This document shows, one piece after another, positions 44,547 to 51,833 of a DNA stretch of 64,000 nucleotides. A program made the position numbers and the translations under genes. The notes under the pieces are model-generated. The model made no database searches. It was given only the letters and a program-made list of their open reading frames with translations, and was not told the DNA's origin. This DNA comes from Magnetominusculus dajiuhuensis (lineage in GTDB: Bacteria; Nitrospirota; Thermodesulfovibrionia; Thermodesulfovibrionales; Magnetobacteriaceae): contig NZ_JBJUSG010000003.1 of the NCBI RefSeq assembly GCF_046044395.1, positions 1 through 64,000 on the forward strand, in the 5' to 3' direction. Every line of letters begins with the position of its first letter. Positions within the stretch are counted from its first letter, which is position 1.

Positions 44547-45089
44547 CTAAAAGTATCTCTTTAGCAATCCCTCAAAAACCTGTCCATGGCGCGCTTCGTC
44601 TTTACACATTTCGTGTACTGTGTCATGGATGGCGTCGAGATTGAGCTGTTTGGCCTTTGTGGCAAGGTCTTTTTTACCCTTACACGCGCCGTTTTCCGCG
44701 TCAACACGCGCCTTCAGATTATCTTTGGTGCTTGCTGTGAGCACCTCGCCGAGGAGTTCCGCAAATTTAGCCGCGTGCTCAGCCTCTTCAATGGCTATCC
44801 TTTTGTAGGCCTCGGCAACCTCTGGAAAACCCTCCCTGTCGGCCTGTCGGCTCATGGCAAGGTACATGCCCACCTCGGTACACTCTCCCATAAAGTTGGC
44901 CCTTAAACCTTCCAAAATCTCATTGTCCACGCCCTTGGCTACCCCTATTCTGTGCTCGTCTGCCCACTGTAGGGCACCGTCGCTCTTTTCGATGAATTTC
45001 TCAGCAGGGGACCCACATTGCGGACACTTATCAGGCGCCGCCGTCCCTTCGTGCACATAACCACACACGGTACATATAAATTTCTTCAT
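44547..45089 (-). CDS. Rubrerythrin with N-terminal rubredoxin domain
   Basis: The 180-residue protein starts with a rubredoxin-like iron site (CTVCGYVHEGT, CPQCGSP) and then a ferritin-like four-helix di-iron domain with GECTEVGMY and AIEEAEHAAKF. Classical rubrerythrin has the rubredoxin part at the C-terminus; this is the reversed order. Such proteins reduce hydrogen peroxide in anaerobes. It has its own promoter and AGGAGG-like site. Confidence 0.93.
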   Translation of the reverse strand: MKKFICTVCGYVHEGTAAPDKCPQCGSPAEKFIEKSDGALQWADEHRIGVAKGVDNEILEGLRANFMGECTEVGMYLAMSRQADREGFPEVAEAYKRIAIEEAEHAAKFAELLGEVLTASTKDNLKARVDAENGACKGKKDLATKAKQLNLDAIHDTVHEMCKDEARHGQVFEGLLKRYF

Positions 45090-45116
45090 GAGCTATACCT
45101 CCTTATAGTGGCGTTG

Positions 45117-45146
45117 ATTATAGACGATTGTGCCTGTTTTAATCAA
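45117..45146 (-). promoter_or_regulatory. Promoter of the rubrerythrin gene
   Basis: On the minus strand TTGATT (45146-45141) and TATAAT (45122-45117) are separated by 18 bases. The leader of about 20 bases contains the ribosome-binding site AAGGAGG. Confidence 0.7.
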
Positions 45147-45175
45147 TAGAAATGTAAACATTAATTAATCGGGCT

Positions 45176-45204
45176 TTGCTTATTGCCGCCGGTTTGATTA
45201 TAAT
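45176..45204 (+). promoter_or_regulatory. Promoter of mdh
   Basis: TTGCTT (45176-45181) and TATAAT (45199-45204) are separated by 17 bases. The leader to the mdh ATG at 45263 is about 52 bases and carries AAGAGG before the start. Confidence 0.65.
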
Positions 45205-45262
45205 AATGCCGGTTGAGGACAGAAACATTTTACAGGCATGATAAACAATTAAGAGGTATCAA

Positions 45263-46192
45263 ATGAAAAGGAAAAAGGTAAGCATAATTGGCGCGGGCCA
45301 TGTCGGGGCATCAACGGCACAGTTGCTCGCGCTTGCCGGGATTTCAGACGTTGTGCTTTTTGATGTTGTTGAGGGGATGCCCCAGGGCAAGGCACTTGAC
45401 CTCTCTCAGGCATGTTCGATATGGAATTCCGCCGCTTCAGTTATAGGCACAAACAACTACGCCGACACGGCAGGGTCTGACGTGATTGTTGTAACCGCGG
45501 GGATTGCCAGAAAGCCCGGCATGTCCAGAGACGATTTACTCAGGACGAATGCCGGGATTGTCAGTGCCGTCGGGCGCGGGATTGCCGGTGGCAGCCCCGA
45601 CGCGGTTATCATAGCCGTTACCAATCCGATGGACGTGATGGCGCATCTGCTGTATAAGACAACGGGGTTTGCTCATCACAGGGTGATGGGAATGGGCGGT
45701 GTGCTTGACGCGGCACGCTTTAGTACGTTTGTCGCGTGGGAGCTGAATGTCTCCCCCGGCGCTGTAAATTCAGTTATACTGGGCGGGCATGGCGACCAGA
45801 TGGTCCCAATGCCGCGATTCACGACCGTTAACGGCGTGCCGGTTACCAAACTCATACCAGAGGACAAAATCGAGGCCCTTGTAGAGCGCACCAGAGGGGG
45901 CGGGGCGGAGATAGTCTCCCTCCTGAAGACCGGAAGCGCATACTATGCCCCTGCGGCGGCCACGTTTCAGATGGTCAAGGCCATACTGTTTGACGAAAAA
46001 AGGCCGCTTCCCGCCGCGTGTTACCTGACAGGGCAATATGGGATAGAAGGACTTTTTGTCGGCGTCCCGGCCATTTTGGGGGCGGGCGGGGTTGAGAGAA
46101 TCATTGAACTGAAACTAGACGATAAGGAACGGGAGGCATTTGTTAAGTCAGCGGGTGCCGTGTCTGGCCTTGTCAAGACACTAGATATTTAA
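45263..46192 (+). CDS. mdh: Malate dehydrogenase, LDH-like type
   Basis: The 309-residue enzyme has the NAD motif IIGAGHVGAS, the mobile-loop VTAGIARKPGMSRDDLL with two arginines typical for malate specificity, TNPMDVM, and the catalytic ILGGHGDQMVP. It interconverts malate and oxaloacetate in the citric acid cycle or its reductive form. Transcribed from its own promoter; ndk lies downstream past a mobile repeat. Confidence 0.95.
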   Translation: MKRKKVSIIGAGHVGASTAQLLALAGISDVVLFDVVEGMPQGKALDLSQACSIWNSAASVIGTNNYADTAGSDVIVVTAGIARKPGMSRDDLLRTNAGIVSAVGRGIAGGSPDAVIIAVTNPMDVMAHLLYKTTGFAHHRVMGMGGVLDAARFSTFVAWELNVSPGAVNSVILGGHGDQMVPMPRFTTVNGVPVTKLIPEDKIEALVERTRGGGAEIVSLLKTGSAYYAPAAATFQMVKAILFDEKRPLPAACYLTGQYGIEGLFVGVPAILGAGGVERIIELKLDDKEREAFVKSAGAVSGLVKTLDI

Positions 46193-46193
46193 A

Positions 46194-46345
46194 TTGCCTA
46201 TGCAGTTAACTCCGATATAGGGTTCTCTGGATTCCTGCTTTCGCAGGAATGACAGACAAGGCAGGGCAAATGAACACATAGACGTGTCATTCCTGCGAAG
46301 GCAGGAATCCAGTTTTTGGTTAACGGAGCTAACTGTATAGGCAAT
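46194..46345. mobile_element. MITE-like element with terminal and internal inverted repeats
   Basis: About 150 bases are bounded by 20-base inverted ends (TTGCCTATGCAGTTAACTCC against GGAGCTAACTGTATAGGCAA, 18 of 20 pairing). Inside is a second inverted repeat of 26 bases with one mismatch (46229-46254 and 46285-46310, TCATTCCTGCGAAGGCAGGA). It has no coding capacity, and AT-rich sequence flanks both ends, with no clear target duplication. It lies between mdh and ndk and may have inserted into a former mdh-ndk operon. Confidence 0.75.
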
Positions 46346-46376
46346 ATATTTAATAATTTTAAAGGAGGTAAAACAC

Positions 46377-46793
46377 ATGGAAAGGACTTTCTCAATAGTG
46401 AAACCAGACGGAGTGAAAAAGAATCTTATAGGCGAGGTAATCAGCAGATTCGAGAGGCAGGGGCTGACAGTCGCCGCCCTCAAGATGCTGCATCTGACGA
46501 AAAAAGAGGCCGAAGGATTTTACGCGGTTCATAAGACAAGGCCGTTTTTTGACAGCCTGACGACCTTTATGTCCGAAGGGCCGATTGTGGCGATGGCCAT
46601 AACAGGCAACAAGGCCATAGAAAAAGTGAGAGAACTCATGGGGGCGACGAACTTTAAGGACGCCGCACCGGGGACAATAAGGGCGGACTTTGCCTCAGAC
46701 ATTGAGCATAATATCGTTCACGGCTCGGATTCCCCTGAATCGGCAGCCTTTGAGATTTCATATTTCTTCTCTTCGCTTGAGATATTTTTTTAA
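46377..46793 (+). CDS. ndk: Nucleoside diphosphate kinase
   Basis: The 138-residue enzyme has the N-terminal MERTFSIVKPDGVKK and the active-site block NIVHGSDSPESA with the phosphorylated histidine. It equilibrates nucleoside di- and triphosphates. A strong AAAGGAGG precedes the ATG. The next gene follows after 34 bases. Confidence 0.97.
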   Translation: MERTFSIVKPDGVKKNLIGEVISRFERQGLTVAALKMLHLTKKEAEGFYAVHKTRPFFDSLTTFMSEGPIVAMAITGNKAIEKVRELMGATNFKDAAPGTIRADFASDIEHNIVHGSDSPESAAFEISYFFSSLEIFF

Positions 46794-46827
46794 AGTAAAA
46801 CTTTAAGAAATCCAATGGAGGGGTGTT

Positions 46828-47754
46828 ATGGCTAAAAAAACAGGTTTTCTATACAGCGATGTATATCTGAAACATGAGATGCCCGAATCTCATCCTGAGT
46901 GCAGCGACCGGTTAAGGGCGATAACGGCGGATTTGCAGGTATCGAAGATGTGGCCGTCGTTGATTAAGATAGCGCCTGAGCAGGCCTCATACGAGGCAAT
47001 CAGGGCAGTACATGCCGACGAATATATTCAGCAGGTACAGCGTATGAAGAGGGGTTATCTTGACCCTGATACCTTTATGTCTGAAAACACGTACGAGGCG
47101 GCGGTCTATGCGGCCGGGGCGATTATTACGGCTATAAAGAAATGTAGGGATGGCGAACTTGAGCGAGCATTTTGTGCCGTCAGACCGCCGGGACACCATG
47201 CCGAGGAAGACAGGGGGATGGGGTTTTGCATCTTCAATAATGTGGCTATTGGGGCGCGGTTTGCCCAAAAAGTTGGGTATAAGAAGGTGTTTATAGTAGA
47301 TTTTGACGTCCACCATGGAAATGGCACTCAACACATGTTTTATGACGATGACACGGTGTTTTATTTCAGCACACACCAGTATCCCCACTATCCGGGGACG
47401 GGTGGGGCGGCTGAGGTAGGAGTAGGGAAGGGCATGGGGTTTAATTATAATATCCCGCTGCGCGCTGGTTCAGGCGACACTGAAATGCACGAGGCGTATC
47501 ACGTAAAGCTCCACGAGCAGGTTGCTAAATTCTCACCCGATATAATCCTTGTCTCAGCCGGGTATGATATCCACCGCAGTGACCCGCTTGCTGGCCTGAA
47601 TGTCACTAACGCCGGTATCAAAGACATAGTGGAAGGCATACTAAGCGCCAAGAGGGGGATTCCTGTAATCTTCACCCTTGAGGGGGGCTATAGCCTTGAG
47701 GCCCTTGCCGCGTCTGTCCTGATAACGATGGAGGAGCTGCTGAACTTTGAGTGA
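46828..47754 (+). CDS. Class II histone deacetylase-like / acetoin utilisation-type deacetylase
   Basis: The 308-residue protein has the HDAC zinc-enzyme motifs: VRPPGHHAEEDRGMGFC, IVDFDVHHGNGTQ, STHQYPHYPGTG and LEGGYSLEAL. Bacterial relatives remove acetyl groups from small molecules or proteins such as acetyl-CoA synthetase (AcuC). Given the acetate genes in the window, a role in acetyl-group control is plausible but unproven. AATGGAGG precedes the ATG. Confidence 0.9.
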   Translation: MAKKTGFLYSDVYLKHEMPESHPECSDRLRAITADLQVSKMWPSLIKIAPEQASYEAIRAVHADEYIQQVQRMKRGYLDPDTFMSENTYEAAVYAAGAIITAIKKCRDGELERAFCAVRPPGHHAEEDRGMGFCIFNNVAIGARFAQKVGYKKVFIVDFDVHHGNGTQHMFYDDDTVFYFSTHQYPHYPGTGGAAEVGVGKGMGFNYNIPLRAGSGDTEMHEAYHVKLHEQVAKFSPDIILVSAGYDIHRSDPLAGLNVTNAGIKDIVEGILSAKRGIPVIFTLEGGYSLEALAASVLITMEELLNFE

Positions 47755-47928
47755 TACCAAAATACGATGAATGAAGTAAGTATCTGTCTGGTTTTTGGCT
47801 TATGTGCACATGTACGCTGTATAGCGTTATGTACCGAAAGATGGGCAATAGGAAAAGGAATGGACGAACGGGTGAAGCTGTGTCGCACCTGACACTTTTC
47901 GCGCTCCTTTCGATGAAGGAGAAAAAGA

Positions 47929-48123
47929 TTGAATAAAGGAAAAATACAGGTTCAGGATGTTGATCTTGCTAAGGCAGAGATTGCGCTGTGGCGTGCGGCT
48001 GTCAAAGCGAAAAAGATTGCCGGGAAAACGAATACCCCGCTGGTTGTGTACGAAGGAGGATGTATAGTCAAGAAGTTTTCCGAAAAGCAAGGCACTCCAA
48101 ACCATCGCAGTCGTAAGAGTTGA
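47929..48123 (+). CDS. Small hypothetical protein
   Basis: The 64-residue protein begins at a TTG, well spaced behind GAAGGAG. It has an alpha-helical half (LAKAEIALWRAAVKAKKIA) and then TPLVVYEGGCIVKK, a helix-to-strand pattern seen in many small uncharacterised bacterial proteins, some of them annotated as antitoxins. No toxin-like gene follows. Function is unknown. Confidence 0.55.
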   Translation: MNKGKIQVQDVDLAKAEIALWRAAVKAKKIAGKTNTPLVVYEGGCIVKKFSEKQGTPNHRSRKS

Positions 48124-48357
48124 GATAATTTCAACTCATCAAAAATAAGGATTGGGAAACAATAGTGACACATCCCAATTAAGGCAAAATCTTCCTGATA
48201 AAGGCGTCCGCATTATAAGTCATTAGGAATAATTAGGAATGAAAGAACGCGTTTCTCAGGTTGGAGGGACCCTGCATATTAAAGGGGCTTCCGGTACCGG
48301 GACGGTGGAACAATCTCTGCACAATGATGTATAATTAAAGAGCATGGTCTTGTCAAT

Positions 48358-48951
48358 ATGATAAAATATAAAGATATCAACCACTTGGCACTAGTGACTT
48401 CAGACATGGACAGAACGATTCGTTTCTGGCGGGATTTGCTGGAGCTGAAACTCGTCGGCGGTGTGTCGAAACGTGGCAATAGACAATATTTTTTTCAGAT
48501 TTCTGAAAGTTGCCTGATAGCTTTTTTCGAGTGGCAAAACGTCAACTCGTGTAAAGAGAAAGAGGCAGGTTCTCCGGGTGAGGAGTGCACCTCATTCGAT
48601 CACGTATGTCTTGAAGTAGAGACCGCGGACATTCTATGGTTGTTAAAAGACAGGCTTGATGCCGCCGACATTTGGGTGTCGGAAGTCATAGACAATGGTT
48701 TTATCCACTCCATATTCACTAACGACCCTAATGGTATATCTGTGGAACTCTGCTACAGGGTGCCAGGGGTGGATATGTCGCAAGACCTCCACATAGTTGA
48801 TTCCACACCCAGCGCAGTAACGCTTCAAGGTCGCAACCCCCAGTCATTTTGGCCGGAATTGAAAAAACCGACTTCACTGAGTGAACGTAAGGTTTTCCAC
48901 GGTGAGCTGAGCGTCATTGTCAGTGGTGAGGATGCCCTGCCATGGGAATGA
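48358..48951 (+). CDS. VOC family (glyoxalase-like) protein
   Basis: The 197-residue protein has an N-terminal beta-alpha-beta module with INHLALVTSDMDRTIRFWRDLL and a second module with FDHVCLEVET and NDPNGISVELCYR, the vicinal oxygen chelate fold. Metal ligands may be His in NHLAL, His in DHVCL and Glu in VELCY. The substrate is unknown; C-terminal residues 130-197 lie outside the fold. A TATAAT occurs at 48330-48335, upstream of the ATG, without a clear -35. Confidence 0.8.
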   Translation: MIKYKDINHLALVTSDMDRTIRFWRDLLELKLVGGVSKRGNRQYFFQISESCLIAFFEWQNVNSCKEKEAGSPGEECTSFDHVCLEVETADILWLLKDRLDAADIWVSEVIDNGFIHSIFTNDPNGISVELCYRVPGVDMSQDLHIVDSTPSAVTLQGRNPQSFWPELKKPTSLSERKVFHGELSVIVSGEDALPWE

Positions 48952-49410
48952 AATTAGGGACACATCCAATACTGTCCGGTATGATAATTGCTGAGCGAAA
49001 CAATTTGCGGCGGTGAGGGGGGTCTCAGGATTTTGAGTAACCTAACGGGCGATGTCGATGATTTAAGGCATTGTCAGCAATGCCGTTAATCGAACATAGC
49101 TCTCGCCATGATAGCTGCGGAGAAAAAAATACCCCTCAGCTATTTATCAGATTTTTTGCAAACTTTCTATATGTTATTCTAATTCCCCGTCAGTAGACAC
49201 GCCCATAAAGTGAAAACACAGCATTTCATATGTCCGCTTCGTGGGCTTTCTGCCTATCATAGCTCAATTTTCGTCATGACATGCCCACGTTAAAACGCTT
49301 CCCCCTTCTGACAGCCTGTAAAGCAGCATATTTCCTAAATATAGGTAAGGCCAAAACTATACAAAACGATTACGCTTACTCCGCATTTTAGAATTAAAGC
49401 ACCAACGCCG
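48952..49410. other. Gene-free gap of 459 bases
   Basis: I find no credible open frame on either strand. The only structure I can see is a 7-bp stem CGTGGGC (49241-49247) pairing with GCCCACG (49283-49289), with an AU-rich loop. It could be part of a structured RNA, but no known riboswitch consensus matches. Confidence 0.4.
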
Positions 49411-49932
49411 TCATATGTCTATATAATCTATAAGGTCAGGGATTTGTTCTTTTACCTGCTTTTTAGATTTCTTTACCGCGCGCTCAAAAAGGCGCTTTAT
49501 GAGCAGCTTGCCTCCGGCATCCCGTATGTCGTATTTCAAGTGATCAATGATTAATTCTATTGTGCTGCGGTACTGTATAGGGTCTTTATTTTTATCAATG
49601 CCGCGCAGTACTTCTATGCACTGGGCTATGGCCTCAACGCCCGCCAGCGCCCGGGCAAGTTCAGATTCAGGGTTAGATTTGGTCACTGCATCCACAACGC
49701 CGAACTCCAGGGTTTCATTTAACAGGTATTCTTTTATCATCGAAAGCGTTATCCTGCCTACCAGCTGATGCTTTATGTGCGGCGCTGCGAGGACCAAAAA
49801 CCGGTAGTATTCATTAGCCAGCGTATTTGCAAACTCACGCGGAAGGTCTTTTATGGTAGTTATCTCAGACCGCATAAGCTCTTCACATAGCGGCAGCAAA
49901 TCCTCATCAGGCGTCAGTTTATCAGTCGTCAC
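49411..49932 (-). CDS. Hypothetical protein downstream of glgA
   Basis: The 173-residue protein is predicted to be mostly helical and acidic in its N-terminal third, with a basic stretch ERAVKKSKKQVKEQ near the C-terminus. I recognise no family. It is the third gene of the glgA unit; its start overlaps the preceding gene's stop by four bases. Function is unknown. Confidence 0.6.
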   Translation of the reverse strand: MTTDKLTPDEDLLPLCEELMRSEITTIKDLPREFANTLANEYYRFLVLAAPHIKHQLVGRITLSMIKEYLLNETLEFGVVDAVTKSNPESELARALAGVEAIAQCIEVLRGIDKNKDPIQYRSTIELIIDHLKYDIRDAGGKLLIKRLFERAVKKSKKQVKEQIPDLIDYIDI

Positions 49933-50141
49933 ACTGTTTCCCCGGGATTAAAGTCATGTATTTTTGATTCCTTTTGATTTGTATCATCACCGCCGCTCCT
50001 AATGGTTGAGTATAAGTGAAAGGCGCAGTCAGGACCTATCAGCCGTGCCGCCCCCTTGTAGTGAATCCACACCTTGCCCTTCATAATCATCGTCCTGTAC
50101 TTGTACCTGATTCTCATTTGCTCGGCCTTTTCTGTCTTCAT
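49929..50141 (-). CDS. Small hypothetical protein, glgA operon
   Basis: The 70-residue protein is basic at its N-terminus (MRIRYKYRTMIMKGKVWIHYKG) and has a compact, strand-rich look. It starts four bases after glgA ends and overlaps the next gene by four bases (ATGA type). No family is recognised. Confidence 0.6.
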   Translation of the reverse strand: MKTEKAEQMRIRYKYRTMIMKGKVWIHYKGAARLIGPDCAFHLYSTIRSGGDDTNQKESKIHDFNPGETV

Positions 50142-50145
50142 ACCC

Positions 50146-51639
50146 CTATCCCTCGTGGTTCTTTTTTTCGATGGCCCTGCGATAAAGTCCTTCGTATTGC
50201 CTTGCGGCGGCAGCCCACGTAAAACGCTTGCTCATCGCCCTTTGGATAAGGCACTCCATCAGGTCTTTGCGGTTGTAGTATGTATAGACCGCCCACTTAA
50301 CCGTGTTTATGAGGGCGTCGGCGGTCAGGTCATAGAATTTAAATCCCGTGCCGGTATTATCCAACTCGCTGAGGTTTTCTACGGTATCGTTAAGACCCCC
50401 GATTGCCCTGACAATGGGTAGCGTGCCATAGCGCATACTGTACATCTGATTCAACCCGCATGGCTCAAAGCGCGAGGGCATAAGGAAAAAGTCCGACCCC
50501 GCCTCAATCTTATGCGCAAGCGTGTTGCTATAACCGATGTAACAGCCAAACTTATCTTTATGTAGGTTGGGTATATCGCCAAAGAAGAAGTGCGCCCACA
50601 CCTCGCCCGTCCCCAGAAGCACAACCTGAACATCCAGCTCTAAAATCCCGTATATCGCCTCGGCAAGGATGTCTATGCCTTTTTGCTTGACCAGACGCGT
50701 TACAAGCCCTATGACAGGGACGTCCGGCCTCTGTGGCAGTCCGAAAACCTTCTGTAAATCGGCTTTACAGAGCGCCTTGCCCGCGAGATTATCTATTGAG
50801 TAGTTGGCTGATATGTGTGAATCGGTTTCGGGATTCCAATTTTCGTAGTCAACTCCGTTTAGGACGCCATATAAATCTGCCGCCCTGTCTCTGAGGACGC
50901 CGTCAAGGTCAGCGCCAAACTTAGGTGTCTGGATTTCCACGGCATATGATTCGCTGACTGTGTTTATGAGGGTTGAATGATATATACCGCCTTTGAGCAG
51001 ATTGGTCTTGCCATCCCTTTCAAGTTCGAGGTAATTAAAATGCTCCCACCCGACCCCGAGGACGTCCATGAGGCCCTCGTAGAACTCCCCCTGATGCAGC
51101 ATGTTGTGAATGGTCAACAATGTGGCGGTACTGCTGAAAACGGGGTCGTCTTTGTAGGCGGTGTTCAGGAAAACTGGTATAGCCGCGGTGTGCCAGTCGT
51201 TTACGTGGACGCAGTCTGGCCTGAACCTCAGTGACCTGCAAAGTTCTATCGCAGCCCGCGAAAAAAATGTAAAACGGTTGTCGTTGTCCATGTAGCCGTC
51301 GCCGTCAGCAGTTGAATAAAGCCCACCCGGGCGGCCAAAGAAATATTCGTTTTCAATAAAATAGACAGTAGTCTGTGTGCCGGGCAATTTGCCTTCCATC
51401 ACAGAGGCCTCCACTGTGCCGATTACCCCCATAGGGACTGAAAGCCTCTTTTTACGTGCCTTTAATTTGTATCTTCTGGGGTCTATCTGATAGTAGAGCG
51501 GCAGGACGAGCCTGACATCGTGCCCTATCTCTGACAGCGCCGCTGGCAACGCCCCCGCAACATCGGCAAGCCCGCCTTCCTTCACGAAAGGGACGGCCTC
51601 GGAGGCCACTATTAAAATCTTCAATCGTGACTCAGCCAT
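50146..51639 (-). CDS. glgA: Glycogen synthase
   Basis: The 497-residue GT5 enzyme has VKEGGLADVAGALPAAL with the ADP-glucose-binding KxGGL, HVNDWHTAAIP, GLVTRLVKQKGID and the C-terminal SRFEPCGLNQMYSMRYGT. It elongates alpha-1,4-glucan from ADP-glucose. glgB and glgC are not in the window. It heads a minus-strand unit with two small unknown genes. Confidence 0.95.
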   Translation of the reverse strand: MAESRLKILIVASEAVPFVKEGGLADVAGALPAALSEIGHDVRLVLPLYYQIDPRRYKLKARKKRLSVPMGVIGTVEASVMEGKLPGTQTTVYFIENEYFFGRPGGLYSTADGDGYMDNDNRFTFFSRAAIELCRSLRFRPDCVHVNDWHTAAIPVFLNTAYKDDPVFSSTATLLTIHNMLHQGEFYEGLMDVLGVGWEHFNYLELERDGKTNLLKGGIYHSTLINTVSESYAVEIQTPKFGADLDGVLRDRAADLYGVLNGVDYENWNPETDSHISANYSIDNLAGKALCKADLQKVFGLPQRPDVPVIGLVTRLVKQKGIDILAEAIYGILELDVQVVLLGTGEVWAHFFFGDIPNLHKDKFGCYIGYSNTLAHKIEAGSDFFLMPSRFEPCGLNQMYSMRYGTLPIVRAIGGLNDTVENLSELDNTGTGFKFYDLTADALINTVKWAVYTYYNRKDLMECLIQRAMSKRFTWAAAARQYEGLYRRAIEKKNHEG

Positions 51640-51833
51640 TGCTGATATTATTATAACATTTATTGGGCAGTGTCATTGTGAAAGATTTCTACAAATATTT
51701 ATACCGGCGCAATCTTAGTATAACGGGCAGACGCGATGCCGCGATGGTGGAAATTATTATTGAATTAGTTAAATATTTACTGTTATACTTATTGAAGTCA
51801 TATAAATCACCAGTAAACATGGGGGGCATCAGC

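Noticed and set aside
47767..47895. Small ORF starting MNEVSICLVF between the deacetylase and the 64-residue protein
   Set aside because: It has no convincing ribosome site, no family resemblance and unusual composition.
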